Below the pieces are notes generated by a model that saw only the letters and a program-made list of their open reading frames with translations, ran no database searches and was not told the DNA's origin. A stretch of 64,000 nt of DNA. Source: Enterovibrio coralii. GTDB lineage: Bacteria; Pseudomonadota; Gammaproteobacteria; Enterobacterales; Vibrionaceae. Below are positions 48,286 through 58,752 of the stretch, in pieces; within the stretch, counting starts at the first letter, position 1; each line of letters starts with the position of its first letter. Both the position numbers and the translations under genes were made by a program. The DNA is taken from contig NZ_LNTY01000018.1 of the NCBI RefSeq assembly GCF_001559595.1, positions 18,806 to 82,805 of the forward strand. The letters run 5' to 3'.

Positions 48286-50199
48286 TTACAGTTTGAACTG
48301 AGAAGTCATGCCATGCAGTTGGTTGGCAAGTGAGGAGAGTTCTTCACAGGCGCGAGTGGTCTGCTGTGCACCTTCGGTCACTTCGCTTGACGCTTGAGTG
48401 ATGCGAAGTACGTTCCCGCCCAACTCTTCAGATACCGCAGTTTGCTGCTCCGTTGCGCTCGCAATTTGGCTGCTCATGTCGAAAATATTGCTGACGGACA
48501 GGTTCATTTCCTGAATCACATCGCCGCTGCGGTTAACCGCATCAACGCCTTGTGACATCTTGGACACGCTTTCTGTCATCGTGGTTTCCGCTGCAATCGC
48601 TTGCTCTTGCAGGCGTTTGATAATCGCACCAATTTCCTCTGTTGACGATTGGGTGCGTGTGGCCAGAGAGCGAACTTCGTCAGCTACCACAGCAAAGCCA
48701 CGGCCTTGTTCGCCAGCGCGTGCCGCTTCAATGGCCGCATTCAGGGCCAGTAGGTTGGTTTGATCTGCAATCGCGTTGATCACATCCACGATTGACCCAA
48801 TGCGCTGACTTTCTTCAACAAGCTGGCGAATGTTGTCGGTGGTCACATTCATTTCTTGTTCTACAGAGCGGATAGCGCGAACGGTTTGCTCGATGGCTTG
48901 ACCGCCAACATGCGCACTTTTCGCAGCATTGCTGGTGGCATTGGCCGACGATTCCGCGTTGTGTGCAATGTCAGCTGACGTGGTTCGCATCTCTTCCATC
49001 GCGGCAGATAGAGAGTCGAGCTGTTCTTGCTGAGATTGCATGTTGGCAGATGATTGAATGGAAATTGCACTGACCTCTTCAGAGGCGGAGCTGAGCTGTG
49101 CGCTTGATTCAACAATCTGACCCAACACTTCACGAATGTTCAGGCGCATCTTATCGAGAGAACGCGCCAGTTCGCCAAACTCATTTTTGCCATCATCAAT
49201 GTGGCATTGGCTCAAGTCTTGGTTGCCAATTGCCTCAGCGGCATTAAGTGGCAATTGAAGCTGTGCTTGCATGCTACGCACTAACACCAGCGAGAACACA
49301 ACTGCACCGGCAAGTGCCGCAAACAACAATGCGATGGTAATTTGGTTGCTCAGCTCACGTTGGCTTAGGCCTTCGTCTGCAAAGATAAAGCCTTGCTCGC
49401 CAAGAAGGTTTTGAAGGTCGATAAGCGCATCGTTTACCTTGGCACCCATTTCCAGTGCCTCGCGGTGAGATTGGTGGTAAGCGTTCAGATCTTTGTCGAG
49501 CATCTGCATCGCTTCTTGGTAACGTTTCGCTACACGGTAGGTGTTTGCAGTAACATCGTCAGCCAGATTCTGTTCGAGGATCTCAACGGCAGCGTTGATG
49601 TTCTTCATTGCGGTGTTTAGGTAGGTAACACGCATGCCAGACACAAACCCATTGTAATAAACGGCGGCGGTTCTTAAATGGTTGAATGCGGTCAGTGCCT
49701 TGCGCTGCCATTCTCCGGTGTAAGCACCTTCAGAGATGTGAAGCGCGTATTGGTCAAAGATTTTCCCTGAACCTGACACACCGTGTTTCACGGCTTTGTC
49801 GATAGTATGGAAATAGGCAAAGGTTGCGCGAGATTCCGCCACGTACTGAGGGACCAGTCGTTTGAGTTCGCGGCCAGGCGCATTGTCTGGGTGATAGTTA
49901 TCAAACTCATCAAGCAGCGAGGTCAGCGTTTGTTCGGTTGCCGCGATGCGTTTCATGTCGCGTGGGTTTCCCCACGTGAGTGCCACAGCAAGACGTGCGC
50001 GCCACATTTCGATACCGATGTCATTCGCCGCTTGCAGGTTTTCAACACGCACTTTGCGTTCTTGTTGGTAAACCTGCTCTTGATGGGTTCTGTCGCTGTA
50101 AAGCCACCACGCCAAACTTGAAATTAACACGCCCATTATCGCGATGGGCAATAGCACTGACGCTCGGAAACTGAGGTCTTTTAATCGGAAAGAAAGCAC
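48286..50199 (-). CDS. Methyl-accepting chemotaxis protein
   Basis: 637 residues. The first membrane helix (about 14-34) is followed by a long helical periplasmic domain of about 250 residues and a second helix (about 288-308). A HAMP region leads to the signalling domain with [20 protein letters not shown] and [15 protein letters not shown]. The long four-helix-like sensor could be a double-bundle. GTG 50199 is the start, with a modest AAAGGT upstream. It is preceded by 358 bases without a gene. Confidence 0.9.
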   Translation of the reverse strand: MLSFRLKDLSFRASVLLPIAIMGVLISSLAWWLYSDRTHQEQVYQQERKVRVENLQAANDIGIEMWRARLAVALTWGNPRDMKRIAATEQTLTSLLDEFDNYHPDNAPGRELKRLVPQYVAESRATFAYFHTIDKAVKHGVSGSGKIFDQYALHISEGAYTGEWQRKALTAFNHLRTAAVYYNGFVSGMRVTYLNTAMKNINAAVEILEQNLADDVTANTYRVAKRYQEAMQMLDKDLNAYHQSHREALEMGAKVNDALIDLQNLLGEQGFIFADEGLSQRELSNQITIALLFAALAGAVVFSLVLVRSMQAQLQLPLNAAEAIGNQDLSQCHIDDGKNEFGELARSLDKMRLNIREVLGQIVESSAQLSSASEEVSAISIQSSANMQSQQEQLDSLSAAMEEMRTTSADIAHNAESSANATSNAAKSAHVGGQAIEQTVRAIRSVEQEMNVTTDNIRQLVEESQRIGSIVDVINAIADQTNLLALNAAIEAARAGEQGRGFAVVADEVRSLATRTQSSTEEIGAIIKRLQEQAIAAETTMTESVSKMSQGVDAVNRSGDVIQEMNLSVSNIFDMSSQIASATEQQTAVSEELGGNVLRITQASSEVTEGAQQTTRACEELSSLANQLHGMTSQFKL

Positions 50200-50557
50200 A
50201 GTTAAAACCTTTTATTATTAGAAGTGATGAAGTTTCGTTGTCATTTGTTTGATTAAGTCACTGATAAACAACGACTGCGTCGCAAAAATGCGCGTCATTA
50301 ATAATCGAAAAGGTTCTACTGAGATACTAAATCTTGTTAGTTTTTCGCTGAATTTTGAGTAATATCCGCTTGTAGAAAAAGCGTTAACACTAGGTCGGTA
50401 GAAAGGTGTGTTTCTTTGATTGTAAGGTGTTAAAAGTACTGCAATTTATTGTTGTATCTGCCATTTAGGCTATTCGTTTTTTATATGCCTAAAAGGCAGC
50501 CAAAAACTGCGTTCTTGAAACGAAAAAGTACCACACGAATACGAAATATGTAGGGTT
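50200..50557. other. Intergenic region between divergent chemoreceptor and NifW-like genes
   Basis: 358 AT-rich bases with no supported gene; it must contain both promoters. No clear operator was seen. Confidence 0.4.
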
Positions 50558-50833
50558 ATGAGCCAGATTGATATTCAGCAAAAGATCGAGAGTTTTACCT
50601 GCATAGAGGAAGCCTTGCATTACTTTGATATTGGATTTGATAGCCAATTTATCGAAGAGTATCGCACGCAGTTGGTGAAGCGGTTTAATGGATACTTACT
50701 GCTCTCAAGACCCGATGACTGGTTTTCGGCAAGACGCGCCTTAAAGAATGCGTATTGCTATGTGCAGCGCAGTCGGTTGGACAAATATACGCGCTCGGCC
50801 TGTCGAGGATGCACGTCCTGCCAACGCAGATAA
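50558..50833 (+). CDS. NifW-like small protein
   Basis: 91 residues. The N-terminal half (IEEALHYFDIGFDSQFIEEY..QLVKRFNGYL) resembles the nitrogenase-stabilising protein NifW family, judged by eye. The C-terminus ends in a Cys cluster (ACRGCTSCQ), which NifW proteins of diazotrophs do not usually have and which could bind metal. No nif gene is present. ATG 50558; strong bidirectional terminator after it. The assignment is tentative. Confidence 0.6.
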   Translation: MSQIDIQQKIESFTCIEEALHYFDIGFDSQFIEEYRTQLVKRFNGYLLLSRPDDWFSARRALKNAYCYVQRSRLDKYTRSACRGCTSCQRR

Positions 50834-50863
50834 AACAAACCCCGCTGTAGCGGGGTTTGTTTT
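50832..50863. terminator. Bidirectional terminator between NifW-like and nemA genes
   Basis: AAAACAAACCCCGC / GCGGGGTTTGTTTT, loop TGTA. Confidence 0.92.
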
Positions 50864-50877
50864 TCATTAGGCTTTGA

Positions 50878-51978
50878 TTAAACGGCCTGATATTCAGGGT
50901 AATCCAGCAAACCTTTCTCTTTGCCACCAAACAGAGTGGCAGGATCGTGCGCAGCAAACGGATAGTCATGTTTGATGCGATTTGGCAAATCTGGGTTCGA
51001 GATAAACGGACGACCAAAGCCAATCATGTCAGCGATGCCATCTTCAATGGCTTGGCTGCCCTTTTCTGGGTTGTATTTGCCAGCATAAATAATGGTGCCT
51101 TTGTACGCTTCGCGCACCGCAGGTTTAAATGCTGCCGGTGTTTCCGGTGCATCATCCCAATCGACCTCAGCAATGTGCATGTAAACCACATTCAGTTTGT
51201 CTAGCAGGGCTGCTGCTGCCGTGTACGTTTCAACGGGTGTTTTATCTACTGTGCCATTCAGTGAGGTGAATGGCGCAAGGCGAACACCCACACGGTTGTG
51301 ACCGATAGCCGCTGTCATTGCTTCTACCACTTCGCCCAGAAAACGCAGACGATTTTCGATGGAGCCACCGTATTCGTCGGTACGGTTGTTTGCTTCTGAG
51401 TCGATGAACTGATTGACCAGATAACCGTTCGCCGCGTGTAGTTCAATGCCGTCAAAGCCAGCTTCGATCGCATTCAATGCTGCTTGGCGATATTGACCAA
51501 TGACTTCTTCAATGTCGTCTTTGGTCATCGCGCGAGGTTCAACCACGTCGACGAAACCTGGCTCATCAGTACCATTGTCGATGAAGACTTTTACGTTTTC
51601 TGCTTTCAACGCTGACGAGGAAATAGGCTGCTGACCGCCAATGTTGTCCGGGTGCGTGACACGACCAACGTGCCATAGCTGCGCGAAAATAACGCCGCCT
51701 TTTTCATGAACCGCATCGGTCACTTTTTTCCAGCCAGCGATCTGTTCTTGGGTGTAGATGCCTGGTGTCCAAGCATAGCCCTGACCCATTTCTGAAATCT
51801 GAGTGCCTTCAGCAACAATTAGACCTGCACTTGCACGTTGTGCGTAGTAGGTGGCCATCATGTCGTTCGCGACGTTGCCAGGCTGAGAAGCACGAGAGCG
51901 CGTCATTGGTGGCATAACAATGCGGTTTTTAAGTTCTATATCGCCCAATTTAAGGGTTTGAAACAGTGCGTTTGTCAT
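50878..51978 (-). CDS. nemA: Old yellow enzyme-family alkene reductase (NemA)
   Basis: 366 residues, FMN-dependent TIM barrel that reduces activated C=C bonds and electrophiles such as N-ethylmaleimide. Family motifs: LKNRIVMPPMTRSRA, the catalytic His/Asn in HAANGYLVNQFI, RTDEYGGSIENRLRF, and IGFGRPFISNPDL. ATG 51978 after GAGGG. It follows gloA by 10 bases on the same strand, matching the nemA-gloA detoxification pairing known in E. coli. Confidence 0.92.
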   Translation of the reverse strand: MTNALFQTLKLGDIELKNRIVMPPMTRSRASQPGNVANDMMATYYAQRASAGLIVAEGTQISEMGQGYAWTPGIYTQEQIAGWKKVTDAVHEKGGVIFAQLWHVGRVTHPDNIGGQQPISSSALKAENVKVFIDNGTDEPGFVDVVEPRAMTKDDIEEVIGQYRQAALNAIEAGFDGIELHAANGYLVNQFIDSEANNRTDEYGGSIENRLRFLGEVVEAMTAAIGHNRVGVRLAPFTSLNGTVDKTPVETYTAAAALLDKLNVVYMHIAEVDWDDAPETPAAFKPAVREAYKGTIIYAGKYNPEKGSQAIEDGIADMIGFGRPFISNPDLPNRIKHDYPFAAHDPATLFGGKEKGLLDYPEYQAV

Positions 51979-51988
51979 TGCTGCGCCC

Positions 51989-52375
51989 TCAGTTTTTAGT
52001 TTGAATAAGTTCGATAGAGTAGCCATCAGGATCTTTGATAAAGGCGATGTGCGTTTCGCCGCCTTTCATAGGGCCTGGTTCGCGGGTTACGTTGCCGCCC
52101 AAGGCTTTAATGCGTTCGCACGCGGTATAAATATCATCAGAACCCAGCGCCAGATGACCAAATCCGTTCCCCAAGTCATATTCGTTGGTGTCCCAGTTGT
52201 AGGTCAGCTCAATCGCCGTGTTGTCAGGCTGGTTTGCATCGCCCACAAAGACCAATGTGTAGCGGTATTCTGGGTTCTCGAAGCGATCCAACACGCTCAT
52301 GCCCAATACCTTGGTGTAAAACTCAATCGACTTATCTAGGTCCGCTACACGGATCATGGTGTGGAGAAATTTCAT
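51989..52375 (-). CDS. gloA: Lactoylglutathione lyase (glyoxalase I)
   Basis: 128 residues. The metal ligands of the proteobacterial GloA are visible: His in LHTMIRV, Glu in AIELTYNW, His in FGHLAL and Glu in SIELIQ. It isomerises the methylglyoxal-glutathione hemithioacetal to S-lactoylglutathione in the cytoplasm. AAAGGTG supports ATG 52375 (or 52378). First gene of the gloA-nemA unit. Confidence 0.93.
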   Translation of the reverse strand: MKFLHTMIRVADLDKSIEFYTKVLGMSVLDRFENPEYRYTLVFVGDANQPDNTAIELTYNWDTNEYDLGNGFGHLALGSDDIYTACERIKALGGNVTREPGPMKGGETHIAFIKDPDGYSIELIQTKN

Positions 52376-52632
52376 CATTCACCTTTCAAATCACTTCTCG
52401 GTTGAGAAGGGGGAAACAGGGTTTATTTATGGTGAACAATACGACTAAAAATTAGTGGCGAAAAATTATCATATTTTATTAAATCAATAATTTCACGTTA
52501 TGGATTTGAGGGGTGATCGAATGCTTGTTGCACGATGAGAGGGATAAGCCTAAATTTTTGCTACCTGCTCAGAAAACAAATCCGTAGAATGCCGGACTGC
52601 GTTTTTCCCCAGACACACAGGCTGGACTTCAC

Positions 52633-53658
52633 ATGACAAAATCCAACAACAAAACCACTCAGCAAAAGAAAGGGCTGCATCCGCGTAACCCGCATCGCGA
52701 GCGTTATGACTTTCCTGCATTAATCAAAAGCACGCCTGAGCTGAAAGCGTTTGTGAAACCGAATCCGTTTGGGGATTTGTCCGTGGAGTTTTCCAACCCA
52801 GCCGCGGTGAAGGTACTGAACAAGGCACTGCTGAGCCATTTTTACCAAGTGAACATCTGGGATATTCCTGAGGGCTACCTTTGCCCACCTATTCCAGGCC
52901 GAGCGGACTATTTGCATTACATCGCCGATCTTCTGGCTGAAACGGGGGATGGGAAAATCCCTCAGGGTAAACAAATCAAAGGCCTTGATATTGGTATGGG
53001 GGCAAACTGTGTCTACCCAATGGTGGGACATCGCGTTTACGGCTGGCAGTTTGTTGGCGCAGACATTGACCCTGTGTCCGTAAAAAGTGCCAAGTTCATG
53101 GTAGATGCGAACCCGTCACTTAAAGGTGGCATTCAATGCCGTTTGCAAAAAAACGCTGACCACATTTACACCGGTATGATTAACGCCAACGAACGTTTTG
53201 ACTTCACCATGTGTAACCCGCCGTTCCACGCGTCGTTGGCAGAAGCAACAAAAGGCTCTGAGCGAAAAGTCCGAAACCTTGCGGCGAATGCCCGTAAAAA
53301 AGGCACAGAAAAGTTTACGAAAGCCAGCGATGTAAACGGAAAGCACGCAAAAGGTAAACCGACACTTAACTTCGGTGGTCAGAAAGCAGAGCTTTGGTGT
53401 CCGGGCGGCGAGGCTGCCTTTATCAAGCGTATGATTTTGCAAAGTGCTGACTTTAAAGCGCAATGCCTATGGTTTACTACCATGGTGTCAAAGAAAGAAA
53501 ATCTCAGCGCAATCTATCAACAACTCAAGCAAGTAAACGCGGAAGATGTAAAAACCATCGAGATGGCACAGGGGCAAAAAGTAACGCGTGTCGTTGCTTG
53601 GACCTTCCTAAATCGCGAAGCGCGTGCAGAGTGGACATCCGGCTGGAAATCTAAATAA
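52633..53658 (+). CDS. rlmF: 23S rRNA m6A1618 methyltransferase RlmF
   Basis: 341 residues. SAM motif I is [15 protein letters not shown] near 118, and the catalytic NPPF of N6-adenine methyltransferases is at 195-198. Conserved [13 protein letters not shown] and [13 protein letters not shown] segments are typical of RlmF. The N-terminus is basic and rRNA-binding. ATG 52633. Monocistronic by appearance. Confidence 0.95.
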   Translation: MTKSNNKTTQQKKGLHPRNPHRERYDFPALIKSTPELKAFVKPNPFGDLSVEFSNPAAVKVLNKALLSHFYQVNIWDIPEGYLCPPIPGRADYLHYIADLLAETGDGKIPQGKQIKGLDIGMGANCVYPMVGHRVYGWQFVGADIDPVSVKSAKFMVDANPSLKGGIQCRLQKNADHIYTGMINANERFDFTMCNPPFHASLAEATKGSERKVRNLAANARKKGTEKFTKASDVNGKHAKGKPTLNFGGQKAELWCPGGEAAFIKRMILQSADFKAQCLWFTTMVSKKENLSAIYQQLKQVNAEDVKTIEMAQGQKVTRVVAWTFLNREARAEWTSGWKSK

Positions 53659-53787
53659 ATATCTAATGAGTTGTCTTTCATCTCCTAGTCGTTAACATTA
53701 GCTGCGCACCTTTAGCAACCTTTAACTCTCCCTGTTTAGATTCGGCGTCTCAGGACTGTAGACGCCATTCGTAAAGGTGTGCAACGA

Positions 53788-54525
53788 ATGAATAACTATA
53801 AAAAGTGCGGATTGATTTGTGCGGCAGCACTGTCAGTTCTCACCCTCATTTCCTCATTCCTATTGAACGGCGTGACCTTAACGGGCCCCGCGTCGGATGT
53901 GCTTGGGCGAACCTTGACCTATGCGTCTTGGTCGGCGGGAAACCAGTGGTTCCTTATTACGACGGCACTGTTTTGTACTATCCCGTTACTCTTAAAGTGG
54001 TCGCGCAAGAAAACCCTGTCGGTACTGTTTTGCTTTGGCGTTGTGTTAGGAACGAGCTTTGTCACCAAAACCGTTGTTAAGCACCTGACGCAGGAACCAA
54101 GGCCTTATACAAACCTTGGCAGAACTCGATAAAGTGCCTTCCAGTGACGCGTTTTATGCTGTTGAGCCTCTCCAACGGGAAGAGATTCTGACAGAGGTAA
54201 AAGATGACGTGAGTGCGTGGCGACTCATCCATTGGGAAGGCGAAACGAACTATTCGTTTCCATCGGGCCACACGATTTTTGCCGCTGCTGTTGCCATTTT
54301 CTGGGGGGCTATTTTGATGGCCGAAGGCTATGGGCTGCTGGCCAGCCTTGTAGTGGGTTGGGCTAGCGTTGTTGCTGCAAGCCGCTTGTGGCTTGGCATG
54401 CACTGGGCAGTGGATGTCTTTGCATCGATAGCTTCGCCGCTGTGATATGCGCGCTGATCTATGCTGTGTCGATGCGTTTGAATCGCATCCTGATGCGACG
54501 TGAGGAAGAGATAACCCCCTGTTAA
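53788..54525 (+). CDS. PAP2-family membrane phosphatase (frameshifts near 54112 and 54433)
   Basis: Membrane phosphatase of the PgpB/PAP2 superfamily, likely acting on undecaprenyl or phosphatidylglycerol phosphate at the periplasmic face. Motif C1 is KHLTQEPRPY, C2 is PSGHT, and C3 is SRLWLGMHWAVDV. Two breaks are seen: near 54112 (one extra C or two lost bases before LAELDKVPSSDAF) and near 54433 (TT for TTT), after which the frame continues with a basic tail to TAA 54523-54525. AAAGGTG favours ATG 53788. It heads the envelope cluster. Confidence 0.82.
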
Positions 54526-54599
54526 AAGACACAAAAAAGAGTTGTCATTTCTACGCGTTCGCAGTACATATTGATGCATCGCTTAAAAAGGATTTTGGT

Positions 54600-54977
54600 T
54601 TGAGACAGTTCATACAACGACTGCCATTTTTGATAACGCTGTTGATGGCATTGCTGCTAGGCAATACCGCGGCCGTTGTCAGCCAAGATCTGCTACAAGC
54701 TCCACTTACTTTGGCGGCGAGTCAGGACTCACAACCTGACGCGTCGCTGGATACTTTCCTTCCTCGTTATACCAATTCTCGGGCACATCAGCCCGAACCT
54801 AAAGCACCGGAAAAAGACGTCGCATCTTGGCCAATCCTCTTGATGACGATTGCTATGTTGCTGGCTTTGTTCCGTGCTGCTAGCACGCTGCCAAGAAGCT
54901 ATCTGACATCTGATAACCATCGTCTCGCTGGTTGGCAGGACTCCAATCTCCAATTCAGGTTCATCCACTCTCGCTGA
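54600..54977 (+). CDS. Small membrane/periplasmic protein of the envelope cluster
   Basis: 125 residues. An N-terminal signal-like helix (about 7-30) is followed by a polar, Gln/Pro-rich stretch, then a membrane helix (about 76-95) and a basic tail. AAAAAGGA precedes the likely TTG start at 54600. Unknown family; its place between the PAP2 and DedA genes suggests membership of the same unit. Confidence 0.6.
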   Translation: MRQFIQRLPFLITLLMALLLGNTAAVVSQDLLQAPLTLAASQDSQPDASLDTFLPRYTNSRAHQPEPKAPEKDVASWPILLMTIAMLLALFRAASTLPRSYLTSDNHRLAGWQDSNLQFRFIHSR

Positions 54978-55034
54978 AACGCTCCATCGCTTAATCACAT
55001 CATTCTCTTTGTTTGTCGATAAGATGGAGTTTCC

Positions 55035-55712
55035 ATGTTCGAAAATATCCAGGAAGTGCTGGTGGCCCTTTGGCATCAGGACTTCAACGCGCTGCTCGCG
55101 CCGGGCAGTGCCGTATTTATCTATCTGATCATCACGGCCTTTATTGGTCTTGAAAGTGGCTTTTTGCCAGCCGCCCCCTTGCCGTGTGACAGCATTGTTG
55201 TCTTGTCTGGCACCTTGGCTGCGGTTGGTGTCTTGCATCCTGTTGTGGCTGTTTTACTGCTGGTTTTTGCGGCCTCAATAGGCAGTTGGTTGGCATTTTG
55301 TCAGGGCCGTTGGTTGAACCGTTTACCGCGTGTCAGTCGCTGGCTATCTCAGGTGCCACCTAGCACCTTGAAAAACGTTGATACCTTGCTGAACCGTCAC
55401 GGTTTGATCGCACTTTTCTGCGCACGTTTTGTGCCGGGAGCGCGTTCGATTACGCCGATGATGATGGGCGCGAGATTGCATGATGCATCCCGCTTTCATT
55501 GGTTCTCTTGGCCCAGTGCCACGCTTTGGGTCTGCTTGCTGTCTGGCATTGGTTTCTTGCTGCCAGCCTTACCGGAACCACTCAGTCGAGTCGCGACCAC
55601 AGGCCTGATTTTGGCCCCGGTGGTCAGCATCACCATTCCAATTCTCGCCTTGCTTGTTATGCGATTCAAAAAGGCACCTCGAACTTCAACGTTAGCATCA
55701 GGAGACCTGTGA
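55035..55712 (+). CDS. DedA-family membrane protein, copy 1
   Basis: 225 residues, 5-6 hydrophobic segments. The DedA/SNARE-associated signature is visible: FIGLESGFLPAAPLPCDS, GSWLAFCQGRWL, and ALFCARFVPGARSITPMMMGA with the conserved acidic and arginine residues. DedA proteins move undecaprenyl phosphate or phospholipids across the membrane using the ion gradient. It ends 1 base before secD, so the two are translationally coupled. A paralogue lies at 60842. Confidence 0.88.
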   Translation: MFENIQEVLVALWHQDFNALLAPGSAVFIYLIITAFIGLESGFLPAAPLPCDSIVVLSGTLAAVGVLHPVVAVLLLVFAASIGSWLAFCQGRWLNRLPRVSRWLSQVPPSTLKNVDTLLNRHGLIALFCARFVPGARSITPMMMGARLHDASRFHWFSWPSATLWVCLLSGIGFLLPALPEPLSRVATTGLILAPVVSITIPILALLVMRFKKAPRTSTLASGDL

Positions 55713-55713
55713 T

Positions 55714-57522
55714 ATGAGACGTTCACAGACAAAGGCGGACGCCGCAATGAATCGAATGGGGAAGTGGAAATACGCACTCCTCATCTTGATGTTATTGACG
55801 CTTCTCATTCAGGCGATACCAACGTTCTACGGCGATGTGCCTGCGCTGGGTGTTCACGCTAAACGTGGTGATGAAACATCGCTCTCGGTAGTGAAAAACG
55901 TACTTTCAGACAATGAAATCCCATTTAGGGAAGCAATGACTGAGGGTGATGAAGTCATCGTGACGTTTGATGATATTGATGAGCAGCAAAGCGCTAAACA
56001 CGCGTTGAACGAAAATTTAGCGGCATATGCGGATATCACTATTCAGTATCAGTCGGCCGCGCCTGCATGGTTTAGCGCGTTTGGAGCGGAGCCTGTGAAG
56101 CTTGGGCTGGATTTACGAGGCGGCGTTCAACTCTTGCTGTTTGTCGATTTGGATGCGGTTTACAGCAAGCAAACGGACGCAATGGCCAATGACTTGCGAA
56201 CAGCTTTACGAGAAGAGCGTGTGCGCGGTGTGACGGTGAGAAAGCTTTCTTCGACAACGTTGAAAGTGACGGGTGTTGAACGTTCAAACGACACGTTTTG
56301 GAACGACTTTCTTGCAAGCTACACAGGGCAGTGGGAAGCCACAAATGAAGATGATGCCTATTTTATTACCCTGACCGAAGAGGAGCTATTGCTTCAGGCG
56401 CAATCGGCGATGACGCAGAACATTTCGATTCTTAGAAACCGAATCGGTGAGCTGGGGATTGTTGAAGCAAGCGTTGTCCGCCAAGGGCGTGACCACATCC
56501 GTATCGAGTTGCCAGGGGTACATGATCCAAAGCAAGCTAAGTCAGTGATCGGTGCGACGGCTTCACTTGCGTTTTATGAAGCAACGGCGGCAGGCGCAAA
56601 AGCGATTCCCGATCGCAATGGCGCATTGGTCCGTTTGTCTCGACAGCCTGTACTGTCCGGCGATCATATTGTTGATGCACGCGCAAGCATGGATGAAATG
56701 GGGCTGCCTCAAGTTGAAATCCGACTGGATGGTAGCGGTGGCAGCCAAATGATGAACTTCAGCCGTCATCATATTGGGCAAGCCATGGCGACGGTTTACA
56801 CCGAATACAAACTGAACGACAGCAGCGAACTGGTTCCCCATGATCAAGTGATTAATGTGGCGACGATTCAAAGCACCTTAGGTAATACCTTCCGTATCAC
56901 AGGCCTTGATAGCGCGACGGAAGCGCAAGAACTCTCGCTACTTCTGCGCTCTGGTGCGCTCACGGCTCCTATTCAAATAGTGGAAGAAAGGGCGATTGGG
57001 CCAACGCTAGGGGCACAGAACATTAAAGCCGGATTCAGTGCGCTGGCATTGGGCATGGCAGGCATGGCTGTGTTCATGATGCTTTGGTACCGCCGCTTTG
57101 GCTGGGTGGCGATTGTTGGATTGGGTGCGAACTTAATCATGCAAGTTGGCCTCTTGGTACTTCTTCCTGGAGCGGTTTTAACTCTACCCGGTATTGCGGG
57201 GTTAGTACTTACTGTGGGTATGGCCGTTGATACCAATGTGCTGATCTTCGAACGTATCCGTGACCGATTAAGGGAAGGTGCGTCTCTGGCGACCTCTATC
57301 GACTTTGGTTACCGCTCAGCGTTCGTCACCATCTTTGATGCCAATATCACCACATTAATTTCCGCGCTTTGTTTATACGGCATTGGTTCTGGGCCGCTTC
57401 AAGGCTTTGCGACCACGCTCATTTTGGGACTGATCACCAGCATGGTGTGTGGCATTTGGGGAACCCGCGCCATCATCAACCCAATTTGGGGCAGAGATAA
57501 CCGTCGAGCAGTCAGGATTTAG
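55714..57522 (+). CDS. secD: SecD-like protein export RND subunit
   Basis: 602 residues, close to housekeeping SecD in length. First helix (about 17-35), the periplasmic P1 domain with LGLDLRGGVQLLLFVDLD, and then a helix block of RND type: GIAGLVLTVGMAVDTNVLIFERIRDRLREG (split as motif D4) and TIFDANITTLISALCLYGIGSGPLQGFA. The conserved Asp of the helix-4 motif used for ion coupling is kept. GGAGA precedes ATG 55714. It lacks the yajC-tgt context of the main sec locus, so it is probably an accessory SecD. Confidence 0.9.
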   Translation: MRRSQTKADAAMNRMGKWKYALLILMLLTLLIQAIPTFYGDVPALGVHAKRGDETSLSVVKNVLSDNEIPFREAMTEGDEVIVTFDDIDEQQSAKHALNENLAAYADITIQYQSAAPAWFSAFGAEPVKLGLDLRGGVQLLLFVDLDAVYSKQTDAMANDLRTALREERVRGVTVRKLSSTTLKVTGVERSNDTFWNDFLASYTGQWEATNEDDAYFITLTEEELLLQAQSAMTQNISILRNRIGELGIVEASVVRQGRDHIRIELPGVHDPKQAKSVIGATASLAFYEATAAGAKAIPDRNGALVRLSRQPVLSGDHIVDARASMDEMGLPQVEIRLDGSGGSQMMNFSRHHIGQAMATVYTEYKLNDSSELVPHDQVINVATIQSTLGNTFRITGLDSATEAQELSLLLRSGALTAPIQIVEERAIGPTLGAQNIKAGFSALALGMAGMAVFMMLWYRRFGWVAIVGLGANLIMQVGLLVLLPGAVLTLPGIAGLVLTVGMAVDTNVLIFERIRDRLREGASLATSIDFGYRSAFVTIFDANITTLISALCLYGIGSGPLQGFATTLILGLITSMVCGIWGTRAIINPIWGRDNRRAVRI

Positions 57523-57533
57523 GAGTACGGAAG

Positions 57534-58436
57534 ATGAAAATTCATTCACTGACACAAATCAGATATTTGGGACTGGCGGGCTCGTTACTGCTGGTTGCGG
57601 CGAGTTTCTTTGCCATTTTCCACTACGGCATTGCGATGAGCATAGATTTCACCGGCGGCGTCGTGGTTGATGTTGCTTTCCAAACACTGGCACCCGCTGC
57701 AGAGATTCAAGCGGGCTTAACCGGGGCTCTCGCTGAATGGGTAACGGTGGAAGCCGGGTCATCCCCCGGCGTTTGGCAGCTAGTTTTGCCTTCCAATGCG
57801 CCGCTTGTCGACCCACAAGCTATCGTTTCTCTGTTTAGCGAGCAAACGAACCTACAAGCTGAACTCATTCAAGCCACTGTGGTGGGGCCGCAAGTCGGTG
57901 AAGAGCTTTATAACCAAGGTGGATTAGCGCTGATGGCGGCGTCACTCTCCATCATGATTTATCTCGCCATGCGATTCGAATGGCGTCTTGCGTTGGCTGC
58001 GATTGCCTCATTGGTTCACGACACCATCATTACTCTGGGTTTGTTGGCTGTGCTTGGTGTTCAGATGGACTTGAATGTGGTCGCGGGTCTTCTGGCGGTT
58101 ATTGGTTATTCACTCAATGACTCAATCGTTATTGCGGACCGTTTACGTGACGTACTCAAAGCCCGCCCGGATGCGGATATATACTCCAGCACAAACTTGG
58201 CAGTAAAAGCGACGTTCTCGCGCACCTTGATCACTGCGGGTACAACGCTGTTTACGATTGGCTGTCTTTTGGTGTTGGGTGGCGAGGCCCTTTATGGCTT
58301 CTCCATCACCTTGTTCGCAGGTGTCGTGACCGGTACATGGTCATCCGTCACTATCGCTTCGACAGTACAAGAAATGCTGGGTTTGAACCCAATGCACTAC
58401 CAACCAAAGCAGGATTTGATTGATGAAATGCCATAG
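57534..58436 (+). CDS. secF: SecF-like protein export RND subunit
   Basis: 300 residues, 6 membrane helices. The N-terminal motif MSIDFTGGVVVDV corresponds to the GIDFTGG of SecF. The helix-4 motif reads GYSLNDSIVIADRLRD (usual GYSLNDTIVVFDRIRE), and FSRTLITAGTTLFTIGCLLVLGG is conserved. It pairs with the SecD above to pull secreted proteins across the membrane using ion motive force. It starts 11 bases after secD. Confidence 0.9.
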   Translation: MKIHSLTQIRYLGLAGSLLLVAASFFAIFHYGIAMSIDFTGGVVVDVAFQTLAPAAEIQAGLTGALAEWVTVEAGSSPGVWQLVLPSNAPLVDPQAIVSLFSEQTNLQAELIQATVVGPQVGEELYNQGGLALMAASLSIMIYLAMRFEWRLALAAIASLVHDTIITLGLLAVLGVQMDLNVVAGLLAVIGYSLNDSIVIADRLRDVLKARPDADIYSSTNLAVKATFSRTLITAGTTLFTIGCLLVLGGEALYGFSITLFAGVVTGTWSSVTIASTVQEMLGLNPMHYQPKQDLIDEMP

Positions 58437-58472
58437 TTTTCACCTCCTTTTCGTGCCTTTAAGGATCGTCGC

Positions 58473-58667
58473 ATGGGAGGGATAAGTATCAGCGAGTTGA
58501 TGATCATCGCTTTCATCGTCGTGTTGTTATTTGGGTCTAAAAAATTGGCGCAATTAGGCGGCGATCTGGGGACCGCCATCAAGGATTTCAAACGCGCAAT
58601 CCGTGATGATGGTGTGAAAGAAGAGGACGATACGTTGACCCAAAAGGCTAGCTACCTCAAAGAGTAA
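58473..58667 (+). CDS. tatA: TatA/TatE-family protein (orphan)
   Basis: 64 residues: an N-terminal membrane helix ([20 protein letters not shown]), a hinge with [14 protein letters not shown], an amphipathic helix AIKDFKRAI, and an acidic tail. This is the full TatA signature. No tatB or tatC is nearby, so it is an orphan copy inside the SecDF-MotAB cluster. AAGGAT precedes ATG 58473. Confidence 0.9.
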   Translation: MGGISISELMIIAFIVVLLFGSKKLAQLGGDLGTAIKDFKRAIRDDGVKEEDDTLTQKASYLKE

Positions 58668-58752
58668 GACTCTCTTGATCTAAAGAGAAAGTGTTCGTGA
58701 TGTGTACCCAAGCTCTATGTCGGGCTTGGGTATCTTTAGAAGGATGTAAGTC

